DNA of 64,000 nucleotides from Cyclobacteriaceae bacterium (GCA_019694875.1 JAIBBC010000001.1:1178001-1242000); one strand, 5' to 3'. Positions 26,444-35,166 are shown, numbered from the stretch's first letter. Numbers and translations are program-made. The notes: generated by a model from the letters alone, not told the origin.

Positions 26444-27116
26444 TCACATTGGATTTAAAAATGGCAACGTAACCTTCCTCCAGGGTACCATAGTCCCGCA
26501 GCAAGTCTTTAACAGTCGTACTACGAACGATTTGACCGTCTTTCAAGAATAGTATTCTATCGCAAACTCTCTCAAGGTCGGAGAATACGTGACTTGTTAC
26601 CAAAAAAGATGCCCCCCCGTTACGGGCCTTAGCAATGAGATTTCTCAGGGAGATTATAGAATCGATATCCAGATGGTTTGTTGGTTCATCAAGCAAGAAC
26701 AATGAGTATTGTTTCATAAAGGCACATGCTAAGGCAACACGTTGCTTCATTCCCGCTGAAAGTTCACCGAACCTTTTGTTACCAAAGTCGATGAAAAACT
26801 CGTCTTTGGCAGTGCTTACGGACAATCTGTCTACGCCAATAACATTAGCATACATCAAAAGATTATTATCAACAGTCATATCTGTGAAAAAACCTTTTCT
26901 CGAAATAGCTGCTGAGATAGCGTGCTTTTCTGAATAATTTAAAGTTCCGCTCGTAGCTTTAACCATTCCAATGATAATGTTAAGAAGTGTAGTTTTTCCG
27001 GCTCCATTTGGGCCGACCAAGCCTACCACTTCATTATCCTGAATAACAAACGATAAATTATTCAAAACGACTTTGCTGCCAAATTTCTTGTTTATTGAAT
27101 TTACCTCGAGTTTCAT
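26430..27116 (-). CDS. ABC transporter ATP-binding protein (copy 2)
   Basis: Identical 228-residue BcrA-like ATPase to 17691-18377, with the same Walker A, LSAGM signature and Walker B motifs. Confidence 0.93.
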   Translation of the reverse strand: MKLEVNSINKKFGSKVVLNNLSFVIQDNEVVGLVGPNGAGKTTLLNIIIGMVKATSGTLNYSEKHAISAAISRKGFFTDMTVDNNLLMYANVIGVDRLSVSTAKDEFFIDFGNKRFGELSAGMKQRVALACAFMKQYSLFLLDEPTNHLDIDSIISLRNLIAKARNGGASFLVTSHVFSDLERVCDRILFLKDGQIVRSTTVKDLLRDYGTLEEGYVAIFKSNVNAKA

Positions 27117-27131
27117 TCGTTCTAAGAAAAA

Positions 27132-27161
27132 GAAAGCTAAGGGCTAAATGCCTTAGCTTTC
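27132..27161 (-). terminator. terminator/attenuator between lipoprotein gene and ABC operon (copy 2)
   Basis: Same 11-bp perfect stem and T-rich tail as 18393-18422. Confidence 0.78.
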
Positions 27162-27170
27162 ATTTGGTAT

Positions 27171-27824
27171 TTATGAGGCTGGTACCGGGTTTACTACGCA
27201 ATCGTCAATAATACATGATGCTACTTCCATAGCGAGACATTCCATAAACACAACATAGCAAGCAGTTTTTTCCAGCCAGTTCATTTGTTCAATTCTTGCT
27301 CCTGCACATCCAAGCGGGCCATCATCAGCAGTCCAATCACCACATTCCGGCTCGGCCTCTCTGGCAAGTTGGTTCTTTATGGTGACTTTTGAAACGATTT
27401 TTGATTCTTGTAAATCAACCTGAAAGCTGCCGGAACGGTCTCCGAACTTCAATGTACCGTCAAATTGTTCGTTCAGCATTTTGTCCAGCACTTGCTGCGG
27501 GGTAATTGTCGTGACCGCTTCAAAGGAAAAGACCTTACGGATGCGTTGTTTTTCGTCAAAAATAGCCATTACAAACTTTTCACCATCGCGGCCTTTAAAT
27601 GGAACAACTAAAGCTTCCTCCGTTGGGCTTGTAAAATGTGAGTGACTTGTCTGCAACTCATTAATATTCACTTCAATCTCATTGAACTTTTTAGAGGATA
27701 GTACCATGTCCGTAAGTTCATCCAAAGATTTCCGCCTCGGTGACAAATCCTGTTGCGGGTCACAGGAAAACGTTACTACTGCAATCAACAATAATGTGAT
27801 TGCTTTACTTGATAATTTTACCAT
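27171..27824 (-). CDS. lipoprotein with six-cysteine C-terminal tail (copy 2)
   Basis: Identical 217-residue product to 18432-19085 when started at the ATG at 27824; lipobox and six C-terminal cysteines are conserved because the copies are identical. Confidence 0.75.
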   Translation of the reverse strand: MVKLSSKAITLLLIAVVTFSCDPQQDLSPRRKSLDELTDMVLSSKKFNEIEVNINELQTSHSHFTSPTEEALVVPFKGRDGEKFVMAIFDEKQRIRKVFSFEAVTTITPQQVLDKMLNEQFDGTLKFGDRSGSFQVDLQESKIVSKVTIKNQLAREAEPECGDWTADDGPLGCAGARIEQMNWLEKTACYVVFMECLAMEVASCIIDDCVVNPVPAS

Positions 27825-27900
27825 AGGTATTTTGGGTTTAGCTGCCAAAAATCTGTTTGGCGCAGTTACCCACAAGAAATAACAAATGTTCAATCTATAA

Positions 27901-27917
27901 ATGGGAGTAACTCCCAT
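27901..27917. promoter_or_regulatory. palindromic operator-like site 1 (copy 2)
   Basis: Same 17-nt palindrome as 19162-19178, upstream of the copy 2 lipoprotein gene. Confidence 0.6.
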
Positions 27918-28054
27918 GACATTTAGGCGCGTCAAAATTTGTCCATTAAAGAGCCTTCTTGACCCTTAAATAAGTCGTTTGAAGAAACGCCTCTGACAAC
28001 TTATCCGAATTATTTCTTGAATGAGGTGTAGTGATTGAGTAGACTTTTAATACT

Positions 28055-28258
28055 TCAATAATATGGGCTGGCCTGTTCGATAAACTCGGCTTCTAAGTCT
28101 GCTTTTAAATCCTCTACGTTGTGGTATTCCGTTTCTTTGTAGATGATACGCTGATGTTGCCTAATTAATTCAGCGGCAAAGCGCAAGTATTTGTTTCGTA
28201 TAACGTAATCCCAATCGCCATACGTCAATAAAACTTCTGTCAGGTCTGGAAAAATCAT
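28055..28258 (-). CDS. small acidic protein, hypothetical (copy 2)
   Basis: Identical 67-residue product to 19316-19519, divergent from hsdM. Confidence 0.55.
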   Translation of the reverse strand: MIFPDLTEVLLTYGDWDYVIRNKYLRFAAELIRQHQRIIYKETEYHNVEDLKADLEAEFIEQASPYY

Positions 28259-28298
28259 CTGTGAATGAAATAGAAATTCAAAAAAGCCTAGCCTGCTA

Positions 28299-28313
28299 TA
28301 GGAGTTACTCCTA
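28299..28313. promoter_or_regulatory. palindromic operator-like site 2 (copy 2)
   Basis: Same 15-nt palindrome as 19560-19574, upstream of the copy 2 hsdM, which heads the only intact hsdM-hsdS-hsdR operon. Confidence 0.6.
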
Positions 28314-28426
28314 CCGGAAAATGTTAACGAGTGCCTATTTGACCACCGTCAACGGAAAATTCTCCACCTGGACTTACCCCTGAGGTTGCAATAAAAGTAG
28401 TATTTTTAAAATCAGTCGAAAACTAG

Positions 28427-30178
28427 ATGAAGAACTTTAAAGAAAAGGCAAACTTCCTGTGGAGCATTGCTGACCTGCTCAGAGGGCATTACAAACAAGC
28501 GGATTATGGAAAAGTGATTTTGCCACTCACAGTTTTAAGACGACTTGACTTTGTGCTCGAACCCACCAAAAAGAAAGTTTTAGAAGCATATCAACAGCAC
28601 AAAGGGAAAAAACCGGAGGTACTGGAGGAGGTGCTAAATCGCGTTGCAAAGGTAAAGTTTCACAATCGAAGCAAGTTCGATTTTTACGAGTTGGCAAAAG
28701 ATCATAACAACGTTGCAGCAAACCTCCGCAATTACATTAAAGGCTTTTCGATCAGCGCAACTGAGATAATTGAATATTTCAGTTTTGATGACCAAATCAA
28801 GAAACTGGACGAATTCGATTTACTTTACATGGTTGTAAAGAAATTTGCCGAAGCGGGCGAAATGTTCAAAGATGTTTCATCGCTCGAAATGGGATACATC
28901 TTTGAGGAACTTATTCGCAAATTCGCTGAACTCAGCAACGAAACAGCCGGAGAGCACTTCACCCCAAGAGAGGTAATTAGGCTAATGGTGAATTTGCTTT
29001 TTGTGAATGACAAAGACATTCTCCGCAAGAAAGGAATTGTAAAAACACTCTACGATCCAGCGTGCGGAACAGGTGGAATGCTAAGCGTAGCGGAGGAGTA
29101 TTTGCAAGAACTAAATCCCGATGCAAAACTGGAAGTGTTCGGCCAGGAACTAAATCCTGAATCGTATGCAATTTGCAAATCGGATATGCTCATAAAGGGA
29201 CAAAACCCCGGCAATATAAAATTCGGAAACAGCTTTACACAGGATGGTCTGGAGGATGAAACCTTTGATTACATGCTGAGCAACCCACCTTTTGGCGTGG
29301 AGTGGAAAAAAGCAGAGAAACAAATCAAAGATGAATTTGCCACAAAAGGTTTTGCCGGAAGGTTCGGCGCAGGGCTTCCTCCTATCAGCGATGGTTCATT
29401 GTTGTTTTTGCAGCACATGATTAGCAAAATGAAGAAGGAGAACAAAGGCGGTAGCAGAATAGCCATCGTTTTCAACGGTTCTCCGCTTTTTAGTGGAGGC
29501 GCGGGAAGTGGGCCGAGCGACATACGTAAATGGATAATAGAAAACGATATGCTGGAAGCGATTGTAGCACTTCCAGACCAGCTTTTTTACAATACGGGTA
29601 TTTCAACGTACATCTGGATTGTAACAGACAGAAAGGAGCGAAATCGAAAGGGAAAAGTGCAACTTATAAACGCAACGGGCAGCGGCCAGGACGACAAAGC
29701 CAATCCGTTTTATTCGAAGATGCTGCGCAGTTTGGGGAATAAGCGAAAAGAAATTCATGAACAGGCCATTCAGCGTATCACCGAGATTTACGGAGAGTTT
29801 AAAGAAACCCTCTATTGCAAGATTTTTGACAATAACGATTTTGGTTACTTGCGGATAACAGTTGAACGGCCAAAGCGAAACGAAAAAGGGGAAGTCGAAA
29901 TTGACAAGAAAGGAAACCCGCTTGCAGATTCAGACATGAGAGATTTTGAAAACGTGCCTCTAAAAGAAAATGTGGAGAGCTATTTTAAGCGCGAAGTATT
30001 GCCACATTTGCCCGATGCATGGATTGACCACAGCAAAACCAAAACGGGCTATGAGATTAACTTCACCAAGTATTTTTATCAATACAAACCGCTTCGCAGT
30101 TTAACAGAAATACGAAAAGATATTTTGGCATTGGAAGAAGAAACCGTTAACATAGTCAAAGAGGTTATTAACGGATGA
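28427..30178 (+). CDS. hsdM: type I restriction-modification DNA methyltransferase HsdM (copy 2)
   Basis: Identical 583-residue product to 19688-21439 (DPACGTGG at 210-217, NPPF at 286-289). This copy is followed by full-length hsdS and hsdR with 4-base overlaps, so it belongs to the complete operon. The cell would have two hsdM genes for one hsdS and one hsdR. Confidence 0.96.
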   Translation: MKNFKEKANFLWSIADLLRGHYKQADYGKVILPLTVLRRLDFVLEPTKKKVLEAYQQHKGKKPEVLEEVLNRVAKVKFHNRSKFDFYELAKDHNNVAANLRNYIKGFSISATEIIEYFSFDDQIKKLDEFDLLYMVVKKFAEAGEMFKDVSSLEMGYIFEELIRKFAELSNETAGEHFTPREVIRLMVNLLFVNDKDILRKKGIVKTLYDPACGTGGMLSVAEEYLQELNPDAKLEVFGQELNPESYAICKSDMLIKGQNPGNIKFGNSFTQDGLEDETFDYMLSNPPFGVEWKKAEKQIKDEFATKGFAGRFGAGLPPISDGSLLFLQHMISKMKKENKGGSRIAIVFNGSPLFSGGAGSGPSDIRKWIIENDMLEAIVALPDQLFYNTGISTYIWIVTDRKERNRKGKVQLINATGSGQDDKANPFYSKMLRSLGNKRKEIHEQAIQRITEIYGEFKETLYCKIFDNNDFGYLRITVERPKRNEKGEVEIDKKGNPLADSDMRDFENVPLKENVESYFKREVLPHLPDAWIDHSKTKTGYEINFTKYFYQYKPLRSLTEIRKDILALEEETVNIVKEVING

Positions 30179-31395
30179 AGCGTTATCAGAAATATAAGCC
30201 AACCGGAATCGATTGGATTGGAGAAATTCCAAGTCACTGGGAACTAATTAAGGGTAAATACATTTTTGATTTTATAAATGGATTTCCATTTGATTCAAAA
30301 AAATTCAGTTTTAATCCAGAGTCAGGATTGCCTTTAATTAGAATAAGAGATATTCAAAATCATTATTCGGAAACTTATTGGGATGGAGAAGAGATCGTTG
30401 AAGCATTAGTTGACAATGGGGATATTCTCATTGGAATGGACGGAGATTTCAATATTTCAAAATGGCAAGGAGGGAAAGCCTTGCTGAATCAGAGGGTATG
30501 TAAAATACTTGGAACTAAAGTTCACAACAGCTACTTACTCTATATTCTTCCATTTAGCTTAAAAGTTATTAATGATTTGACTTATTATACCACTGTCAAG
30601 CACTTGTCCAACGAAGATTTGTGGAATGATGTTTTTCCAATACCAGAATTAGAAGAACAAACTGCAATCGCCAATTTCCTTGATGACAAAACTGCAAACA
30701 TTGATAAACTCATCTCCAATAAGCAGAAGCTAATTGAGCTTTTGAAGGAAGAAAGGACAGCAATAATTAATGAAGCAGTTAGCGGGAAAGGAAGGAATTG
30801 GGGGAAGAAAAAGTTGAAGTATGTGGCAAAGAAAGTTCAGACAGGAAGCACACCACCTTCTAACGAGGAGCAATATTATGTTGACGAAATCAAATGGTTT
30901 ACTCCCTCTGATTTTTCCGATGATTTGTTTCTTCAAAATTCAAAACGAAAAATTGCGGAGTTGGCTGTAACGAATGGAATAGTAAAGAGATTTCCGGCAA
31001 ACTCCGTTTTGTTTGTCGGCATTGGTGCCACACTTGGAAAGGTTGGTTTTATTCTTGAGCCTGCTACATCAAACCAACAAATAAATTGCCTTTCATTTCA
31101 CAGTGAAGAAGAAGCGATCTTTTACGCAAATTATTTTTATTCAAATCAACCAAACATTATTGCACTTGCTAATGCGGCAACTTTGGCAATCTTAAATCAA
31201 AGTCAAATGAAAGATATTATTCTTCCAGTTCCATCATCGTTTGATGAATTGAAAGAAGCGGTTCAAAATATTCAAACCGAAGCTCAACGCATTGACAACA
31301 CCGTTTCAAAAATTGAGAGAGAAATAGAATTGATGAATGAATACAGAACAGCATTGATTAGCGAGGTAGTAACTGGAAAAGTAAAAGTAGCATGA
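30175..31395 (+). CDS. hsdS: type I restriction-modification specificity subunit HsdS
   Basis: A 406-residue specificity subunit with two target-recognition domains. The first begins with YKPTGIDWIGEIPSHWE (about residues 6-25) and is followed by a conserved helical spacer (about 160-205, LEEQTAIANFLDDKTANIDKLISNKQKLIELLKEERTAII). The second domain (about 215-350) and a final helix (about 355-400, with YRTALISEVVTGKV) complete the protein. It sets the bipartite DNA site for HsdM and HsdR. The first ~97 codons are inside the duplicated unit. It overlaps hsdM and hsdR by 4 bases each. Confidence 0.95.
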   Translation: MKRYQKYKPTGIDWIGEIPSHWELIKGKYIFDFINGFPFDSKKFSFNPESGLPLIRIRDIQNHYSETYWDGEEIVEALVDNGDILIGMDGDFNISKWQGGKALLNQRVCKILGTKVHNSYLLYILPFSLKVINDLTYYTTVKHLSNEDLWNDVFPIPELEEQTAIANFLDDKTANIDKLISNKQKLIELLKEERTAIINEAVSGKGRNWGKKKLKYVAKKVQTGSTPPSNEEQYYVDEIKWFTPSDFSDDLFLQNSKRKIAELAVTNGIVKRFPANSVLFVGIGATLGKVGFILEPATSNQQINCLSFHSEEEAIFYANYFYSNQPNIIALANAATLAILNQSQMKDIILPVPSSFDELKEAVQNIQTEAQRIDNTVSKIEREIELMNEYRTALISEVVTGKVKVA

Positions 31396-34385
31396 GCACC
31401 AACTCCATTCACACCGAAGCCTCCTTTGAGGGCGCAATAGTTGAGCATCTTTCCAACAATGGTTGGGTGCAGGGAACCTCAAAGGAATACAACGTTGCAA
31501 CGGCATTGAATGAAAAAACCGTTTTGCAATTCATTCAGCAATCACAAAACAAAGAATGGGAAAGACTAAAGCAACATTACAAGGAGGAAACGGACAGTAA
31601 GTTCATTCAACGTTTGGTTAAAGAACTTGACCTACGAGGAATGCTGGACGTAATCCGCCACGGAGTTAATGACAGCGGGTGCAAATTTAAACTGGCATAC
31701 TTCCAACCCGACAGCAACCTTAACCCCGATACGGTTGAACAGTACAAGCAAAATATTTTTACGGTAACCAGACAGGTTTATTTCTCAGAGAAAAACAAAA
31801 AGAGTATTGACCTTGTTTTGTTTTTGAATGGATTACCGGTTGCTACTATTGAGTTGAAAAATCATTTCACAGGTCAACGGGTAGCGGAGGCAATTGAGCA
31901 ATATAAATCAAGCCGTGACCCGAAAGAGCTTTTATTTCAATTCAAGAAAAGGGCATTGGTACATTTTACAGTCGATCCAGACGAAGTATATTTTACTACC
32001 AAACTTGAATCAACCGGCACAAGGTTTTTTCCTTTCAACAAAGGATATAATAATGCAGCGGGCAATCCGCCATCGAAAGAGTATGGCAAACACCGCACGG
32101 CCTATTTTTGGGAGGAGGTTTTAAACAAGGAAAGCTGGCTCGAACTCATTGGCCGTTTTCTGCATTTGCAAAAGGATGAATTTACGGTTGATGGGAAAAA
32201 ATACTGGAAAGAAAGTCTGTTGTTCCCGCGGTACCACCAAATTGATGTAGTGCGAAGGTTAAATGCCGATGCGAAAGTTTCAGGAACCGGGAAAAACTAT
32301 CTCATCCAACATTCCGCAGGGAGCGGAAAGAGCAACAGCATTGCCTGGTTGGCGTATCGCCTGAGTAGCTTGTATAATGCAAACGACCAAAAGATTTTTG
32401 ATTCGGTTATCGTGATAACCGATAGAAATGTTTTAGACCAACAACTGCAAAATACTATCTACCAGTTTGAACACAAGCAGGGAGTGGTTCAGCGGATTGA
32501 CAATGACTCGGAGCAGTTGGCAATCGCCATCAAAACAGGAATAAATATTATAATTACCACTCTGCAGAAGTTTCCTTTTGCATTGAAGCATCTTTCAGAG
32601 ATTCCCAACCGAAAGTACGCAGTCATAATTGATGAAGCGCATAGCAGTCAGGGCGGTGAGTCCAGCCGTAAAATGAGCGAAGCATTGTCGAGCAAGAATG
32701 TTTCATTGGATGAAGCGGAAAAAGTCACAACTGAATTAGAGGCGGAGGAAAAGGATTATGATGACAATATCCGAGAAGTAATTTTGAAGCGGGGGCAGCA
32801 GCAAAACATTAGCATCTTTGCCTTTACTGCTACACCAAAGACAAAGACTTTGGAAGTATTTGGGGTTAGAGATGCGAGCGGAAAACCAAAGCCATTCCAC
32901 CTGTATTCAATGCGACAGGCAATTGAGGAGGGTTTTATTCTGGACGTGTTGAAGAACTATACCTCGTATAAAGAGTTTTACCAGTTCACAAAACAAATCG
33001 AAGACGATCCGGAATTAAATAAGCGCAAGGCAGTAAAGGCTATTGGCAGATTTGTATCCTTTCACCCCTACAGCATTGCGCAGAAATCCGAGGTAATGAT
33101 TGAGCATTTTCGGTCGGTCGTGATGAAGAAAATAGGAGGCAAAGCAAAAGCAATGGTTGTAACCTCCTCACGAAAGCACGCTTTACGGTATTACCTGGAG
33201 TTTAAAGACTATATCAAAGAAAAGAAGTATTACGATATAAAAGCATTGGTTGCGTTCTCGGGTTCCGTGATTGATGATTTGTATCCCGAAGGGGTTACGG
33301 AGTCTCAACTGAACGGGTTCGGGGAAAAGGAATTGCCGGAGAAATTCGCAACCCCTGAGTATCAAGTGTTACTAGTAGCCGATAAATATCAGACAGGATT
33401 CGACCAGCCGCTTTTACATACGATGTATGTCGATAAAAAGTTATCAGGGGTAAAGGCTGTGCAAACACTCTCCCGATTAAATCGAACACACATAGGGAAA
33501 GAGGATACATTCATTTTGGATTTTGCAAATGATAGGGAAACGATTATCGAATCGTTCCAGCCTTACTACGAGCTCACAACCATGAATGAGACAACCGACC
33601 CAAATCATTTATATGATTTGAAGGGTAAGACAGATTCAGCAAACGTCTATTTTCAAGATGAGTTGGACGGGTTCGCAAAAATTTTCTACAGACCGGGCGA
33701 TGTCGTGTTAAAAGATCAGGGTAAACTATATGCCTTTATTGATCCGGCTATCGACCGGTTCAGAGCTATTGAGCAAGAGGAGGCACAGGATGAGTTCAAA
33801 AAGTCTCTTACATCTTTCGTTCGCCTTTACTCGTTTCTTTCGCAGATAATGCCGTTTCAGGATGTCGAATTAGAAAAACTTTACTCATACGGTAGGTTTC
33901 TGTTAACCAAACTGCCGAGAACTGATTACAGCGAGCGACTCAAACTTGATAACGAGGTTGCTTTAGAGTATTACCGTTTACAAAAGATGGCCGAAGGCGA
34001 CCTTGTTTTGCAAATACAGGGACAGGCAGCACTAGACCCCACCACGGAGGCCGGAATCAGCAGACCAAAGGAAGAGAAGGAAAAGCTCTCAAGTATTATC
34101 AATGTCCTCAATGACAAGTACGGAACAGAGTTTACCGATGCCGACCGGTTGTATTTTGAGCAATTGGAGCAGGCTCTATTTGAGAACGATGATTTGAAGG
34201 TCAGGGCGCAGAATAACCCGATCGAAAACTTCAAATACGCATTAGAGGAGGTCTTCATTCAGACCCTTATCGACCGGATGAAAGACAATGAAGAAATCTT
34301 TGATAAGATCATGGAAAATCCGCGGTTTAAAGCCGATGTCAAAGACTGGCTGACCACGCGCATGTATCAAAGATTTAACAGTTAA
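31392..34385 (+). CDS. hsdR: type I restriction endonuclease/translocase HsdR
   Basis: A 997-residue restriction subunit. The N-terminal nuclease domain has the D...ExK core (Asp140, Glu154, Lys156 in SIDLVLF and ATIELK). It is followed by superfamily 2 helicase motor domains with Walker A SAGSGKS at 308-314, DEAH at 414-417 and later motifs (FTATPKTK, TGFDQP, QTLSRLNR). The C-terminal helical region binds the methylase complex. It translocates DNA and cuts when two complexes collide. It lies outside the duplication, so there is a single copy. It ends 125 bp before the right attachment repeat. Confidence 0.96.
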   Translation: MSTNSIHTEASFEGAIVEHLSNNGWVQGTSKEYNVATALNEKTVLQFIQQSQNKEWERLKQHYKEETDSKFIQRLVKELDLRGMLDVIRHGVNDSGCKFKLAYFQPDSNLNPDTVEQYKQNIFTVTRQVYFSEKNKKSIDLVLFLNGLPVATIELKNHFTGQRVAEAIEQYKSSRDPKELLFQFKKRALVHFTVDPDEVYFTTKLESTGTRFFPFNKGYNNAAGNPPSKEYGKHRTAYFWEEVLNKESWLELIGRFLHLQKDEFTVDGKKYWKESLLFPRYHQIDVVRRLNADAKVSGTGKNYLIQHSAGSGKSNSIAWLAYRLSSLYNANDQKIFDSVIVITDRNVLDQQLQNTIYQFEHKQGVVQRIDNDSEQLAIAIKTGINIIITTLQKFPFALKHLSEIPNRKYAVIIDEAHSSQGGESSRKMSEALSSKNVSLDEAEKVTTELEAEEKDYDDNIREVILKRGQQQNISIFAFTATPKTKTLEVFGVRDASGKPKPFHLYSMRQAIEEGFILDVLKNYTSYKEFYQFTKQIEDDPELNKRKAVKAIGRFVSFHPYSIAQKSEVMIEHFRSVVMKKIGGKAKAMVVTSSRKHALRYYLEFKDYIKEKKYYDIKALVAFSGSVIDDLYPEGVTESQLNGFGEKELPEKFATPEYQVLLVADKYQTGFDQPLLHTMYVDKKLSGVKAVQTLSRLNRTHIGKEDTFILDFANDRETIIESFQPYYELTTMNETTDPNHLYDLKGKTDSANVYFQDELDGFAKIFYRPGDVVLKDQGKLYAFIDPAIDRFRAIEQEEAQDEFKKSLTSFVRLYSFLSQIMPFQDVELEKLYSYGRFLLTKLPRTDYSERLKLDNEVALEYYRLQKMAEGDLVLQIQGQAALDPTTEAGISRPKEEKEKLSSIINVLNDKYGTEFTDADRLYFEQLEQALFENDDLKVRAQNNPIENFKYALEEVFIQTLIDRMKDNEEIFDKIMENPRFKADVKDWLTTRMYQRFNS

Positions 34386-34415
34386 GATTAATCGAGACTC
34401 CTATTCCAGACCTTC

Positions 34416-34435
34416 CCCGCTGCATCTTTAGCGGG
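34416..34435 (+). terminator. weak hairpin after hsdR
   Basis: A 6-bp stem cccgct/agcggg (34416-34421 and 34430-34435) with an 8-base loop, 31 bp past the hsdR stop. No immediate T-run follows on the plus strand, only a T-rich tract several bases later, so this is a tentative terminator. Confidence 0.4.
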
Positions 34436-34438
34436 CCG

Positions 34439-34463
34439 AAATGTTTTTAAAATGTTTTAAAGC
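34439..34463. repeat. right subterminal repeat, candidate integrase arm site
   Basis: A tandem pair of TGTTTTAAA-like motifs nearly identical to 11590-11613 and in the same orientation, 47 bp inside the right attachment repeat. Interpreted as arm-type recombinase binding sites by position and repetition; not proven. Confidence 0.55.
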
Positions 34464-34472
34464 CCGAAAAAT

Positions 34473-34498
34473 AAAAAAGCCTCTACGGATGTAAAGGC
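34473..34498 (-). terminator. element-borne terminator downstream of tRNA-Val
   Basis: An 8-bp stem with one G-U pair (34479-34486 and 34491-34498), a 4-base loop, and on the minus strand a T-run (A-run 34473-34478). It lies just past the 3' end of tRNA-Val and would terminate the tRNA transcript in place of the original chromosomal terminator, now 23 kb away at 11405-11431. Confidence 0.72.
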
Positions 34499-34509
34499 CT
34501 GATTATCAA

Positions 34510-34553
34510 CGTGGGAGCTGAGGGGTTCGAACCCCCGACCCTCTGCTTGTAAG
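34510..34553. repeat. right attachment site (3' half of intact tRNA-Val)
   Basis: A 44-bp repeat identical to 11432-11475, overlapping the 3' half of the intact tRNA gene. The identity ends within the anticodon arm, typical of tyrosine recombinases that use tRNA genes and restore a functional tRNA on insertion. Confidence 0.93.
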
Positions 34554-34586
34554 GCAGATGCTCTGAACCAGCTGAGCTAAGCTCCC
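34512..34586 (-). tRNA. tRNA-Val (anticodon UAC)
   Basis: 75 nt without encoded CCA. Acceptor GGGAGCT/AGCTCCC with discriminator A; D-stem GCTC/GAGC; anticodon stem TCTGC/GCAGA around the loop CTTACAA (anticodon TAC in DNA); T arm GGGGG-TTCGAAC-CCCTC with one G-U pair. A complete cloverleaf. It is the integration target of the element on its left. Confidence 0.95.
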
Positions 34587-34600
34587 ATGTTTTGGGAGTG

Positions 34601-34631
34601 CAAATGTAGTAGAGATTTTATTTTATGCAAA
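34601..34631 (-). promoter_or_regulatory. promoter of tRNA-Val
   Basis: On the minus strand TTTG (34628-34631) and TACATTTG (34601-34608) are separated by 19 bases, matching the Bacteroidota -33/-7 pattern (TTTG-N19-TAnnTTTG). It lies 14 bp upstream of the tRNA 5' end. Confidence 0.75.
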
Positions 34632-34680
34632 ACCCGGCACGAAAATCAGTGTTTTCGTTACTCTTCCTAACTTTCGTGTC

Positions 34681-35166
34681 ATGAATCCCATTTTCAAAAA
34701 GCTCAACTATAAAGCCCAGCCGCAACTCCATATATTGAATGCACCCGCAAGTTTCGGGAAGGATATGAATGAGATGGCTGGCATAGCGGGCATCAAAACA
34801 ACCCTGGCGGGGGCTAAGCAAGTCGATTTTTTTCTGGCGTTCGTAACCAAACAAAAAGAGGTGGATGACCTGACGGGCAAAGTTGCAGCACTGGCTTCGG
34901 CCGATGCAGTGGTTTGGTTCGCCTATCCGAAAGGAACTTCTAAAAAATATACCTGCGAGTTCAATCGCGATAACGGTTGGGCTGAACTTGGCAAAGCCGG
35001 CTACGAACCTGTACGCATGGTGGCGATTGATGAAGACTGGAGCGCGCTGCGCTTCCGCAAGGCAGAGAATATTAAAGTGATGAAGCGGAGCTCAGCCATC
35101 AGTGAAACCGGTAAGAAACGGATTGCCTCAAAACCTGTGACTAAAAAAGGAACAAAGAAAAAATGA
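34681..35166 (+). CDS. DUF3052-like protein
   Basis: A 161-residue soluble protein. The central part has VVWFAYPKGTSKKY, and the later block VRMVAIDEDWSALRFRK resembles the conserved end of DUF3052 proteins; a lysine-rich tail follows. The function of the family is not known. The stop overlaps the next gene by 4 bases (ATGA), suggesting a two-gene operon with the MmcQ/YjbR-like protein. Confidence 0.75.
   Translation: MNPIFKKLNYKAQPQLHILNAPASFGKDMNEMAGIAGIKTTLAGAKQVDFFLAFVTKQKEVDDLTGKVAALASADAVVWFAYPKGTSKKYTCEFNRDNGWAELGKAGYEPVRMVAIDEDWSALRFRKAENIKVMKRSSAISETGKKRIASKPVTKKGTKKK

Larger units (their letters stand above)
21726..30464. repeat. tandem duplication, copy 2 (8,739 bp)
   Basis: Second copy, directly abutting the first. 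At its right end it runs into intact hsdS and hsdR, so this copy keeps the native downstream junction, whereas copy 1 keeps the native upstream junction with int. The novel junction is at 21725/21726, where hsdS is joined to the region upstream of the 280-aa gene. Confidence 0.95.
11432..34553. mobile_element. integrative element in tRNA-Val carrying type I RM and an ABC/thioredoxin cluster
   Basis: Bounded by a 44-bp perfect direct repeat (11432-11475 and 34510-34553) identical to the 3' half of tRNA-Val(UAC), which is regenerated at the right end. The integrase gene is next to the left repeat. The element also encodes an uncharacterised 280-aa protein, an excisionase-like HTH protein and a rolling-circle Rep, with no recognisable relaxase/T4SS gene set, so it fits an integrative mobilizable or replicative element rather than a self-conjugative one. 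Total length is 23.1 kb, including an 8,739-bp internal tandem duplication; without it, about 14.4 kb. By eye it is more AT-rich than the flanks. Confidence 0.92.

Noticed and set aside
30175-31395. Phase-variable hsdS inversion system
   Set aside because: Only one intact hsdS and one truncated same-orientation copy are present; there are no inverted target-recognition domains and no adjacent invertase.
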